Positions 1 through 7,392 of a stretch of 39,707 bases of DNA are shown here, piece by piece; position 1 is the first letter of the stretch, and the number at the start of each line of letters is the position of its first letter. The stretch is from Candidatus Poseidoniales archaeon. Lineage in GTDB: Archaea > Thermoplasmatota > Poseidoniia > Poseidoniales > Poseidoniaceae. Under the pieces are notes generated by a model. That model was not told where the DNA came from, did no database searches, and saw only the letters and a list, made by a program, of their open reading frames with translations. The translations under genes were made by a program, and so were the position numbers. The stretch spans positions 1 to 39,707 of the forward strand of contig JAPOGE010000010.1 of assembly GCA_028283345.1 (NCBI GenBank), read 5' to 3'.

Positions 1-34
1 GTGACTGGAGTTCAGACGTGTGCGCGTCCGATTT
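1..34. other. Illumina TruSeq adapter remnant (assembly artefact)
   Basis: The first 23 bases are identical, as I recall it, to the start of the standard TruSeq read-2/index adapter. The following 11 bases match the rest of it with a few substitutions (GCG for TCT, and one base in the final GATCT). This is not genomic DNA. It marks a physical contig end where reads ran into adapter, next to a GC-rich tandem repeat that probably stopped the assembly. Confidence 0.93.
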
Positions 35-924
35 GGTGGACCTGAGGGTGGACTACCGAGGGGGTCTGTTGGTGGACCCGACGGTGGACCTGAGGGTGGG
101 CCACCGAGGGAGTCTGTTGGTGGACCTGAGGGTGGGCCACCGAGGGGGTCTGTTGGTGGACCTGAGGGTGGGCCGCTCGGTGGTGACGGCGGTGCCTCTC
201 TGACGGTGCTGGAGGCAGAGGAGTCGTGGGCGAGCAGTGGGTCTTCGGTTCGCGCCAGACTGGTGGGCGGTGCTTCTCTGACCACATCCTTTGAAATCAG
301 CGGTGCCGGGCGCGCCCTTTCACCGCTGGCGGTGGTCAATCCTGACGAGGACTCGGCGAGGGGAGCCAGATCGGGTAATACATCCGAATCTCCATTTGCA
401 ACGGTGATCTTGGTGCCGCCACCTGCTGAATGCTCGGCGTCGTAATCGACCATCATCACTTGGCCGGGGTCGATAATCTCACGCTCACTCACGTGACCGA
501 AGTCATCGAGGTCGGAATCGAAAACACCGGAAAATAACGTTGAGCCGACCGCACTCGCAGGACTGCGACCAATCTTCTGGTCGTATTCAAAATCAACTTC
601 ATATGTACCTAGTTCCAAGGTGCGACGGCCATCGGTGGCATCGTGTTGCAAGATGAAAGTCCAGTTTCCTGAGTCGAGGGCGAAGATGAATTCATACTCT
701 CGTGACAGGCCTGGGCCGATGCTGGTCACACCGCTGGTCGGCTCCACCTCTCGCCCATGTGATGTTACGATGGTAGCCACAAGACCACCCATCGGAATCG
801 CCGACTCATTGTCGACATTGATGCGCACCCGCAGGACATCGCGGTCGTCATCATCAATATCGGCGATGGTCGTGAGTAGTGACGCGACCAAAGGGCCGCT
901 TCGTGATATATGTTCTTCACTCAT
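1..924 (-). CDS. Hypothetical protein with Gly-Pro-Pro repeat tail, 3' end missing
   Basis: This minus-strand frame is open from ATG 924 to the contig edge. Genomic sequence ends at about 35, where adapter begins, giving roughly 296 real codons with no stop. The first ~160 residues look like a beta-rich extracellular-type fold (phrases such as VRINVDNESAIPMGGLVA and SGNWTFILQHD), but no signal peptide is visible. A Ser/Ala/Pro-rich linker follows, then three to four copies of GPPSGPPTDPLG. ATG 924 has GGTGG about 7 bases upstream; ATG 930 is an alternative. The RDD membrane protein gene lies upstream on the same strand, with a gap of about 60 bases. Low-complexity GPP tails recur on Marine Group II proteins. 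The function is unknown. Plus-strand open frames across this region are shadows of the GC-rich repeat. Confidence 0.72.
   Translation of the reverse strand, partial: MSEEHISRSGPLVASLLTTIADIDDDDRDVLRVRINVDNESAIPMGGLVATIVTSHGREVEPTSGVTSIGPGLSREYEFIFALDSGNWTFILQHDATDGRRTLELGTYEVDFEYDQKIGRSPASAVGSTLFSGVFDSDLDDFGHVSEREIIDPGQVMMVDYDAEHSAGGGTKITVANGDSDVLPDLAPLAESSSGLTTASGERARPAPLISKDVVREAPPTSLARTEDPLLAHDSSASSTVREAPPSPPSGPPSGPPTDPLGGPPSGPPTDSLGGPPSGPPSGPPTDPLGSPPSGPPNRTRTRLNSSH
35..175. repeat. 36-bp tandem repeat in a Pro-rich coding tail
   Basis: Three near-identical 36-bp units start at 35, 83 and 119. A 12-bp partial unit lies at 71-82 and a decaying partial copy begins at 155. The period is a multiple of three and is maintained in the minus-strand reading frame, where each unit encodes GPPSGPPTDPLG-type residues. 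The units touch each other without spacers, so this is a coding minisatellite and not a CRISPR. The copy number in the real genome may be larger, since the assembly breaks here. Confidence 0.9.
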
Positions 925-985
925 CGCCATCCCACCGTCTCCACAATATCCATCGTACTTCAAATCAATTCTCTACCGGCAAGCC

Positions 986-1552
986 TCAGCGCATCGTCGC
1001 TCGGGTCTCCCATGGCAGACTCCAGAATACCGCCGCAACAGTGTGTTCCGCGGCATCGATTCGGCTCTGGTGTTTCTCATCACCACGGATGCGAACATAA
1101 TCGAACAGCGCGAATACCACCAAACCGATGACCGGTAGTGCGTAGAGCAGTTTGCGTCCGGCTCTTCGACCCCAATGGGCGGCACCCAGGGGCGAGGCAT
1201 CATCGTGCACCAAGGCGATGCCGAACCAGCGTTGGCCGAGTGAGCGCCCCATCCAGGTTCCGGTGTACTTGAAGTAGAGCCAGTGCAGGGCGAGAAGGAT
1301 TATCCAGTGCAGGACGGTGATATGGGGTGAGGTGGTCATTTCGGCGATATTCCATAGTCGGAAGATGAAAACTCCCTTGGTGGCGATGAACAGAATGCTG
1401 AGAATAAAGAAATTATCGAGCATGTACGCCGCTGCCCGTTTCCAAGCATGGGCCAGCAATACCCCCTCGGGAACCCCCTCTCCAACCAACGCCCTGGCCA
1501 TTGTCGACGAGCCTTGGTAAACGGTTACCGGAGAGTCCGTCGAAGCGCTCAT
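986..1552 (-). CDS. RDD family membrane protein
   Basis: This is a protein of about 188 residues with the RDD-family layout. The first membrane helix carries the Arg/Asp signature (AWKRAAAYMLDNFFILS). A second hydrophobic segment follows (HITVLHWIILLALHWLYF), then the conserved loop GRSLGQRWFGIALV, then a third helix (LLYALPVIGLVVFALFDYV). RDD proteins are small integral membrane proteins, some implicated in ion or proton exchange; no specific substrate can be read from the sequence. The frame is open further upstream, but that part overlaps the helicase gene end and is not membrane-like. ATG 1552 has GGTGATG about 8 bases upstream; ATG 1561 is the alternative. It follows the helicase gene by about 45 bases, so cotranscription is plausible. 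Confidence 0.8.
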   Translation of the reverse strand: MSASTDSPVTVYQGSSTMARALVGEGVPEGVLLAHAWKRAAAYMLDNFFILSILFIATKGVFIFRLWNIAEMTTSPHITVLHWIILLALHWLYFKYTGTWMGRSLGQRWFGIALVHDDASPLGAAHWGRRAGRKLLYALPVIGLVVFALFDYVRIRGDEKHQSRIDAAEHTVAAVFWSLPWETRATMR

Positions 1553-1596
1553 CTTCCTCATCACCTGCTGACCTCTGCCATATGTGAAACCACCGC

Positions 1597-3606
1597 TCAA
1601 TCCCCTACCGCATGCCAGGCGATGAGTTTGCGCTCCTGCATCCAGTCGAGATATCCGGCCCAGGTCGGGTCGTGGCGCAAGGTGTTCATGTTCCCGAGAA
1701 TAATCAGGCCGCGCCGCGCCCTGGTGATGGCTACGTTCAATCGTCTCCAATCGGCGAGGAATCCGACCTCACCATCGCTGTTGGCGCGCACCGTACTGAA
1801 GACTATGACCTCTTTCTCTCTACCTTGATAGCCATCGACGCTCTTGATTTCCAGTCCGGCATAAGGCCCCCCCGCATCTCTCCCGCCGGCCGCCTCGAAC
1901 AGATCGTCGAGTAGTCTCACCTGACCGTTGTAGGGGGTGATGACGCCGATATCACTGGGCTGGAGGTCGCCGGGTGCGAGCAGGTCCTGAACCACTGTGA
2001 CCAGACGAGCGGCCTCGTCGAGATTGGATTTTGACTGCCCTTCGGAATCGACCTGCTCGCTGCCATCGATGGGGATGAAGGCTACCGGTGAATCCCAGTC
2101 GGGCCAGAGGAAGCCGGCCGGCGCCGGTCGGTCAGCGGCGGAAATTCCATCTATGAGGCGACCATCATAGAATCTTCCCGAGGGAAAATCACGTAGGGTC
2201 GGATGCATGCGATATTGGGTCTCCAGCAGGTGAGGGGTGATTCCGGCGGCGATCAAGCGCTCGAACAGTGAACGGGCAAGTCCTCCTTCCTCAGCTCTCA
2301 GGCTGATGACGGTGGCAGGAAGTTGCCGGTGGTCACCGACCAGTACCAGTTGTCTGGCGCCGCGTACAATCGGCACCAGAGCCGCTGGTTCGGTGGCCTG
2401 TGTCGCCTCGTCGATGAGAACATGGGGGAAATCACGCTGGCCGAGAATCGGATGTCCGGCGCCGATGCAGGTGGTGCAGATTACTTCGGTGCGGTCGAGG
2501 ATTTCTTCGATTATTCTTGCCTCCAACCTGCGGATTTCCTTCCACCCACGCGAGATATCACGGTGTGCCAGCCCTCTCGCCTTGCCTTTCAATAGCCCTA
2601 TCTCTCGGCTCAATGACATGACATCGTCAATCATCATCTTCACCTCTTCACGGTCGGGATGCTGTTCGACCCTCGCATCCAAGGTCGCGGTGCGCAATTC
2701 TTCTCGCACCTTCACCGGCCGGCCGATTCTTGTCGCATCGACCCCGATATCGAGTAGTCCTCCGACTAGATTGTCGACCGCGACGTTAGAGTCTGCACAG
2801 GCGAGAATCGGGCCGGTTTCCTGCCCCGCCCATATTTTCAGCAAATGAACCGCCGTGTGGGTTTTTCCGGTACCCGGGGGGCCTTGGATCAAGGTCAGGC
2901 GCTGCATCACCGCGGCGGAGATGGCTTCGGCTTGACTATTGTTCAGGCGTAGTCCCGCGAGGTCGACCGGTGCCAATTTGCGTTTCATCGGCCCCAGTTC
3001 AGGCAACATCGCCGCCGAAGCATCGAGGTCGTGCAGATTGGCCAACAGAACATTTTGCAAGACCGTTCCGACGCCGCCCTCGGTTGAGTGGAAGTCATCC
3101 AGGGCCTCTTGCATCCGGTCGTGGGCAACCCGATTTGCCCCGCGGTCCAGGCGCCACGCCCCTTTTCGCAATCCTTCCGGTAAATCGTTACAGACGATGC
3201 GAATACGCGTTCGACTGCGGTCGAGGACCACCCCTTCGACCACTTTCTCATCCCACGGTCGGCTGCGGGAGATGATGACGATATCGCCATGGCCGAATTT
3301 GTGCCACGGCATCTCACCCCCGCCGCGCATCGAGAATACCGCAATCGGATCGCCGAAAAGATGGCCACGTGGTTTGCCGACCAAGTCGAATAGAGCCAGA
3401 CCGGCCTCGACCAAGCGGCCACGTTTCCATTCCTTCCACCGCTCATCAACCTCGCTCAGTTCATCCTGCAATTCCCATTCGGTCAATCGCCGATAGGCGG
3501 AGTGGTGGTCCTGAGAGCGGCGCCATCGCGCCGGCATTTCTTCTTCTGGTGGTGCTTCTGTGCGGTAGCGACCATCGCCGTGGCCAAATCTGCGGATATT
3601 GCCCAT
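1597..3606 (-). CDS. SF1 helicase, UPF1/DNA2/IGHMBP2-like
   Basis: This is a 669-residue superfamily 1B helicase. An N-terminal beta-barrel-like domain (about residues 65-150) is followed by Walker A GPPGTGKT near residue 242. The DEATQATEP motif II is near 407, VGDHRQLPAT motif III follows, and the RecA2 motifs are SVDGYQGREKEVI and RRLNVAITRARRG. This arrangement is that of the UPF1/SMUBP2/Senataxin group, ATP-driven 5'-3' translocases on RNA or DNA. In archaea the cellular role is largely unassigned. No nuclease domain is seen, which argues against a full DNA2. ATG 3606 is chosen because a GGTGG sequence precedes it; a TTG two codons upstream is possible. It is divergent from the zinc-ribbon gene across about 115 bases and heads a likely operon with the RDD protein. 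Confidence 0.93.
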   Translation of the reverse strand: MGNIRRFGHGDGRYRTEAPPEEEMPARWRRSQDHHSAYRRLTEWELQDELSEVDERWKEWKRGRLVEAGLALFDLVGKPRGHLFGDPIAVFSMRGGGEMPWHKFGHGDIVIISRSRPWDEKVVEGVVLDRSRTRIRIVCNDLPEGLRKGAWRLDRGANRVAHDRMQEALDDFHSTEGGVGTVLQNVLLANLHDLDASAAMLPELGPMKRKLAPVDLAGLRLNNSQAEAISAAVMQRLTLIQGPPGTGKTHTAVHLLKIWAGQETGPILACADSNVAVDNLVGGLLDIGVDATRIGRPVKVREELRTATLDARVEQHPDREEVKMMIDDVMSLSREIGLLKGKARGLAHRDISRGWKEIRRLEARIIEEILDRTEVICTTCIGAGHPILGQRDFPHVLIDEATQATEPAALVPIVRGARQLVLVGDHRQLPATVISLRAEEGGLARSLFERLIAAGITPHLLETQYRMHPTLRDFPSGRFYDGRLIDGISAADRPAPAGFLWPDWDSPVAFIPIDGSEQVDSEGQSKSNLDEAARLVTVVQDLLAPGDLQPSDIGVITPYNGQVRLLDDLFEAAGGRDAGGPYAGLEIKSVDGYQGREKEVIVFSTVRANSDGEVGFLADWRRLNVAITRARRGLIILGNMNTLRHDPTWAGYLDWMQERKLIAWHAVGD

Positions 3607-3720
3607 AATCAACCACCCAGCATTTTCTTCCCGCCGTTTCGGTATTCTTGGCCGACGTATTCAATGCTCGGTTGACGGAGACTCTTAAACGGTTTAGATG
3701 CTGCCGGCATAGATGGGGAT

Positions 3721-5040
3721 ATGATGTTCGGGCGTTTCCGCAGGGAAAAGGAAGCCACCGGAAGAATATGCCCGCTATGTGAATTGGAGAACCCCTTCGA
3801 TGCCAGTTCCTGTAGCCAATGTTACTTCCAGTTGGAGAAGAATATCCGCCAGCAGGATGAGGCTGTCAGTGATACGGAGGAAGATGTCCTGCTCGATGAA
3901 CTGTTGAACGCTGAGATGGAAACTGAGGTGGAAGAGACGTTTCCGGTAGACGTTATCACCATGGACGAAATGATGGTGGAAATAGACCAATACCAAGTCA
4001 TCGACAGCGAAGATGAAGAGGCGGACGCATTCACCTTCATCAAATCGACAGGCCCTACTTTCTCAGAGACAGAGGTCGATGGCGACGGGCCGGCAGAGTC
4101 ACAATCAACACCGACCCTGACGAGTTTACCCGGGGTTACGGTCGAACAGAACGTGGATTATGCCAGTGAGGTTGCCGAGGAGATCGAGGTCGATGAGGCC
4201 GAGGCCGATGTCGATTTGCTGAGCCTGCCGGAATTGCCTCAAGTCATCACCCCACCACCGATTGATAGGGATGAGACCGACTTTTTCACCCCTACTGCCG
4301 AAGCGGAGTCGAGGCCGGTTGGCGAATTAGAGTCGGTTCCAGTGGGTGAACTTCCATCTGAGGTTTCTCCGGCGGTGGCTCCCGAGATTTCGCCCGAGCC
4401 GGTTTACGATGCGGTCACCAATATGGTTGTCGAGGTATCTGTCGGATTGCCGGCCTTTCCAGATGGCGTCCACGATGTGGCCGTCGATGTGGTTACCGAT
4501 GCGGTTACCGATGCGATAGGTGAGGGAGATGGCGAGGCCGGGTACGATTCAGTTTCTGTGCCACTACCTGAGCCGTCTGTCGAAGTGGAGGTCGAATTAC
4601 CTCCACTCCCCGAGGTTTCGCCAGACCCGGCCGCGGTAATCCCCAAAACCTCCACCCAAGCCCCGACAACACCTCCTCCGGCTGCGGCTTTCGGCAACTC
4701 GAATAATGGGCATATCTGGCCGTGGTCATCGGCCCAGGCCTGGGATTACCGTGACCTGTATCGTGAGTTGAAGGAAGCCATGGAAGCGGGTCAACGCGGC
4801 GACCACACCACTGCGGCCACCTCCCTCGACCGCCTTGGGCCGCATTTGGGTGAGCGCGTCGATCTGCTCTACTATGTAGGGCAGGTTTTGATTATTCTAG
4901 GCCGGCGAGAAGAACTCAACAGCATGCTGTCATCGGCGCAAAAGGCGCACCCCGATGACCAGCAGGTTTCAACTGCCGTATACCACCTCGGCGTGATGGG
5001 GAAGAGCAATGCAGGCCACTCCGGACCTATCGGCCGATGA
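3721..5040 (+). CDS. Zinc-ribbon, acidic-linker, TPR-like protein
   Basis: This 439-residue protein has three parts. Near residues 17-35 a CPLC...CSQC pair (C-x2-C-x12-C-x2-C) forms a double-cysteine zinc ribbon. Residues about 45-320 are strongly acidic low complexity, rich in Glu, Asp, Val and Pro, with near-repeats such as VTDAVTDAIG and VGELESVPVGEL. Residues about 340-430 are helical and resemble two TPR units (LYRELKEAMEAGQRGDHTTAATSLDRLG, then LLYYVGQVLIILGRREEL). No catalytic motif is visible. The design suggests a soluble scaffold or adaptor that binds a partner through the TPR-like end. A TATA-like TTTAGATG sits about 25 bases upstream of the start, consistent with a leaderless or short-leader message. 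The 3' end overlaps the acetyltransferase gene by 32 bases. The function is unknown. Confidence 0.8.
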   Translation: MMFGRFRREKEATGRICPLCELENPFDASSCSQCYFQLEKNIRQQDEAVSDTEEDVLLDELLNAEMETEVEETFPVDVITMDEMMVEIDQYQVIDSEDEEADAFTFIKSTGPTFSETEVDGDGPAESQSTPTLTSLPGVTVEQNVDYASEVAEEIEVDEAEADVDLLSLPELPQVITPPPIDRDETDFFTPTAEAESRPVGELESVPVGELPSEVSPAVAPEISPEPVYDAVTNMVVEVSVGLPAFPDGVHDVAVDVVTDAVTDAIGEGDGEAGYDSVSVPLPEPSVEVEVELPPLPEVSPDPAAVIPKTSTQAPTTPPPAAAFGNSNNGHIWPWSSAQAWDYRDLYRELKEAMEAGQRGDHTTAATSLDRLGPHLGERVDLLYYVGQVLIILGRREELNSMLSSAQKAHPDDQQVSTAVYHLGVMGKSNAGHSGPIGR

Positions 5041-5581
5041 TGGCCTACATCTGACCGCGGTCAATCGGCGACTGTTTTCCGAGATGCTCAAAGCGCACAG
5101 CGAGGACCCCGAGGGAACCTATAGTGCGATTCCCTGGTTCGATAAGAAAATCGAGGCAAGCCCGCAGATTTCCGACTTTTTGTTTGAATTAGAGGTACAC
5201 AGCAGGAGTGGAAGAATCCACTTCTGGTCGATTCATGAAGACGATGAATTCGTTGGTCTGGTCGGTATCGGAGATGAGTTGCAAATAGAAGATAGTCAAT
5301 GGAATCTGGGCTATTGGGTGCGGGCCAGCGCCCGAAGACGTGGTATCGCCATACGTTCGGTGAACGCGGTATTCACCTGGGTCTCAGCTCAACCAGGACC
5401 GGTGCAGATGGAAATCACCGTCCATCCCCAGAATGAGGCCGGACTAGCGACCTGTCGGGCGATTTGCGACCAGTGGGGCGGGCGGCGGGTCGAGCCGGAT
5501 TTCTGGCCGATAGAAGTCGGTGGACGTACCGTGCCCCACGCACTCTGGGTGGTTAATATCGGGGGTGGCGAGTCTGCCTGA
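5009..5581 (+). CDS. GNAT family N-acetyltransferase (RimJ/RimL-like)
   Basis: This 190-residue protein has the GNAT fold of the RimJ/RimL subgroup. The N-terminal strand and helix (LHLTAVNRRLFSEMLKAHSED) is followed by a central strand pair (FWSIHEDDEFVGLVGIG). The acetyl-CoA loop region is WNLGYWVRASARRRGIAIRSVNAV, where RRRGIA takes the place of the Q/R-x-x-G-x-G/A pyrophosphate-binding motif. It ends with the typical EITVHPQNEAGLATCRAICDQWG strand and helix. Such enzymes move acetyl groups from acetyl-CoA to protein N-termini, antibiotics or small amines; the substrate cannot be deduced. The start lies inside the end of the zinc-ribbon gene and the end overlaps the presumed start of the deacetylase, so the three genes are probably translationally coupled. 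Confidence 0.88.
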   Translation: MQATPDLSADDGLHLTAVNRRLFSEMLKAHSEDPEGTYSAIPWFDKKIEASPQISDFLFELEVHSRSGRIHFWSIHEDDEFVGLVGIGDELQIEDSQWNLGYWVRASARRRGIAIRSVNAVFTWVSAQPGPVQMEITVHPQNEAGLATCRAICDQWGGRRVEPDFWPIEVGGRTVPHALWVVNIGGGESA

Positions 5582-6362
5582 ATTGTGGTTGACGGTTGAC
5601 AGCGATGACCAGAGGCACCGTCCCGGACAGCAGGGGCACCCAACCCGCAGTCGCTCGTCCTCAGCCATGCAGTCGACCTCGCCTTCGCTTCGCCTGCGCA
5701 AGGGTATGGCAGGTTTCGCTCGCTGGCATCTAAAGCAGCCGCGCCAGCGAGCGGCGACCATATTCGTCATCGCCGACCAACTCGGCGATGCAGATTTCCG
5801 CAATTGGTTGGCAGATTTATTGTCGGCCTCACCCCATATCACCATCGCCTGCCATGGTCTGAATCACCGTTCATGGTCAGCATGGGGCGAGGACCAGAAG
5901 GGATTCACCACTGCATTACGATTGGCTAAGCGGGAGATAATGGAATTTTCCGGCCCGGCTTGGCGACCGTGGTTCAGGGCTCCAGCAGGCTATGTCGCCC
6001 CGTGGATGTCCAAGGTGTTGGCGAGAGAGGGATTCACCGTCGACTCTTCAGTCAATCCGAGCATGCTGGTTGCACGCAAGGCGGGAAAGGGTAATTCGTG
6101 GCAGAAGGTCGAAGCGGCGATGGAATCTGCCGGAGTGGTCGAGCGCCCCTGGTTGACCTCGAGCATCGGCCCCGCCTGTGGCCCGGCACTTCACCTGCCG
6201 ATATTACGGGGATTTGCCAAGCGGGCCTGGCGACGGATATCCACCCTGCCTCTGGCCAGTGACGAGAATATCTGCGACGGTTCACATGAAGTGGTCACGG
6301 TCTATTGGCATCTCGATGACCATGCTCGCCGCGGTGGGCTATGGGCTCCGCCTCTGTCCTAG
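5565..6362 (+). CDS. NodB-like polysaccharide deacetylase family protein
   Basis: This protein of about 265 residues has NodB-homology motifs. LTVDSDD near the N-terminus resembles the catalytic TFDD motif, CHGLNH supplies the HxxxH metal-binding pair, and RAPAGY matches the R-x-P-x-G motif. A final EVVTVYWHLDDH resembles the closing His-containing motif. Family members are metal-dependent de-N-acetylases acting on GlcNAc-containing glycans or related amides. No signal peptide or membrane segment is visible, so the enzyme is probably cytoplasmic or acts on a precursor; archaea lack peptidoglycan, so the target may be a surface glycan or glycolipid. No ATG is available near the first motif. 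GTG 5565 is the most likely start, overlapping the acetyltransferase by 17 bases; GTG 5520 is also in frame. Confidence 0.72.
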   Translation: MASLPELWLTVDSDDQRHRPGQQGHPTRSRSSSAMQSTSPSLRLRKGMAGFARWHLKQPRQRAATIFVIADQLGDADFRNWLADLLSASPHITIACHGLNHRSWSAWGEDQKGFTTALRLAKREIMEFSGPAWRPWFRAPAGYVAPWMSKVLAREGFTVDSSVNPSMLVARKAGKGNSWQKVEAAMESAGVVERPWLTSSIGPACGPALHLPILRGFAKRAWRRISTLPLASDENICDGSHEVVTVYWHLDDHARRGGLWAPPLS

Positions 6363-6415
6363 GTTCCGCCCTATCCCATCTAGATAACACCGATACTCGA
6401 GGTGAGGAGGTGCCA

Positions 6416-6444
6416 GACCGGACAATAGGTCGGTTTGGCCGGTC
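6416..6444. terminator. Hairpin between convergent genes
   Basis: GACCGG (6416-6421) pairs with CCGGTC (6439-6444) around a loop of 17 bases, in the 124-base gap between the deacetylase gene and korB, which converge. There is no T-run, so the assignment as terminator rests only on its position. The rest of the gap holds no recognisable gene. Confidence 0.35.
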
Positions 6445-6486
6445 ATGCCGATGGTGGAGATGCAGGCCGGTTGAAGGATGACCGGT

Positions 6487-7380
6487 TCACATCATCCGGG
6501 CGACGATACGCTCGGTCTGCTCGGTGTCCAGGCCGAGTTGGCGGTGAGCGAGTGGCCCGCCCTCATCGAGAACAGGTTCCTGCTCCTCAAGCGTAAGTCT
6601 GGCATTGGTCTCAAAGAAGATCCCGGTGTGGATGACCTCCCCCCATTCCATCGCCTTTTCGATTCCTTCCTTCCAATCACTTGCATCGTGCCCGATATCC
6701 TCAAGCGGCTGTACTCGAGGGCGAAAGAATTGGTAGGTGTTGACCTTGTTGAAAGTCACGCAGGGACTGAAAACATCGAGCAGAGAGAACCCCTTGTGCT
6801 CGATACCCGCCTTGATCAGGGATACCAACTGCTTGACATTGCCGGTGTAGCCGCGCGCCACCCAAGTTGCGCCGTTGGTAATCGCACTGGCAATCGGGTT
6901 GAACGGCAATTCGATACTGCCGTGCGGGGTGCTCTTGGTCTTCATCCCGACCTCACTGGTGGGGGATATCTGACCGGTGGTCAGCCCGTAGATCTGGTTG
7001 TTCATCACCAGGTAGAGAATGTCGAGGTTGCGCCGGCTGGTGTGGGTGAAGTGATTGCCGCCGATACCGTAGCCATCACCATCTCCCCCGGTGACGATGA
7101 CCGTCATCTCATGATTCGAGAGTTTCGCTCCCGAAGCGTGGGGTAGAGAGCGCCCGTGCAGGGTGTGCATCCCATATGAATTGAAGAATCCGGGGAAGTT
7201 GGACGAGCAACCGATGCCGCTGACAGTAAGGATCTGATGCGGTTTCAGGCCGAGTTCAGAGACCGCTCGCTGCAGGCTGCTGAGAACCCCGAAGTCACCG
7301 CAACCGGGACACCAATCAGGGTCCACCTTACCCTTGAAGTCCTTCGGTTGTAGTACTGTAAGTGCATTGGTTTCAGTCAT
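6487..7380 (-). CDS. korB: 2-oxoacid:ferredoxin oxidoreductase, beta subunit
   Basis: This 297-residue catalytic subunit holds thiamine pyrophosphate (TPP) and one [4Fe-4S] cluster. WCPGCGDFG supplies Cys24 and Cys27, with Cys58 (SGIGCSS) and Cys207 (FSPCVTF) completing the usual four ligands. The TPP-binding motif is GDGDGYGIGG (99-108) plus MNNQIYG. The complex converts a 2-oxoacid and CoA to acyl-CoA, CO2 and reduced ferredoxin. Length and motifs fit the two-subunit archaeal type. A strong AGGAGGAG ribosome site lies between the korA stop and ATG 7380, 12 bases apart, showing cotranslation with korA. Whether the physiological substrate is 2-oxoglutarate, pyruvate or both cannot be decided here, so the kor name is provisional. 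Confidence 0.93.
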   Translation of the reverse strand: MTETNALTVLQPKDFKGKVDPDWCPGCGDFGVLSSLQRAVSELGLKPHQILTVSGIGCSSNFPGFFNSYGMHTLHGRSLPHASGAKLSNHEMTVIVTGGDGDGYGIGGNHFTHTSRRNLDILYLVMNNQIYGLTTGQISPTSEVGMKTKSTPHGSIELPFNPIASAITNGATWVARGYTGNVKQLVSLIKAGIEHKGFSLLDVFSPCVTFNKVNTYQFFRPRVQPLEDIGHDASDWKEGIEKAMEWGEVIHTGIFFETNARLTLEEQEPVLDEGGPLAHRQLGLDTEQTERIVARMM

Positions 7381-7392
7381 TTCTTCTCCTCC

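Noticed and set aside
35-175. Possible CRISPR array
   Set aside because: The 36-bp units are contiguous with no unique spacers, keep a reading frame, and lie in a Pro-rich coding tail.
20-445. Long plus-strand open frame of Gly/Pro type
   Set aside because: It arises from the same GC-rich repeat read on the other strand, starts inside the adapter, and the minus frame continues far upstream into a normal protein sequence with a ribosome site.
620-1138. 172-residue plus-strand open frame
   Set aside because: It is antisense to two minus-strand genes with better composition (the GPP-tail protein and the RDD protein).
2237-2848. 203-residue plus-strand open frame within the helicase
   Set aside because: It is antisense to conserved helicase motifs; the peptide is Ser/Arg-rich as expected for a shadow frame.
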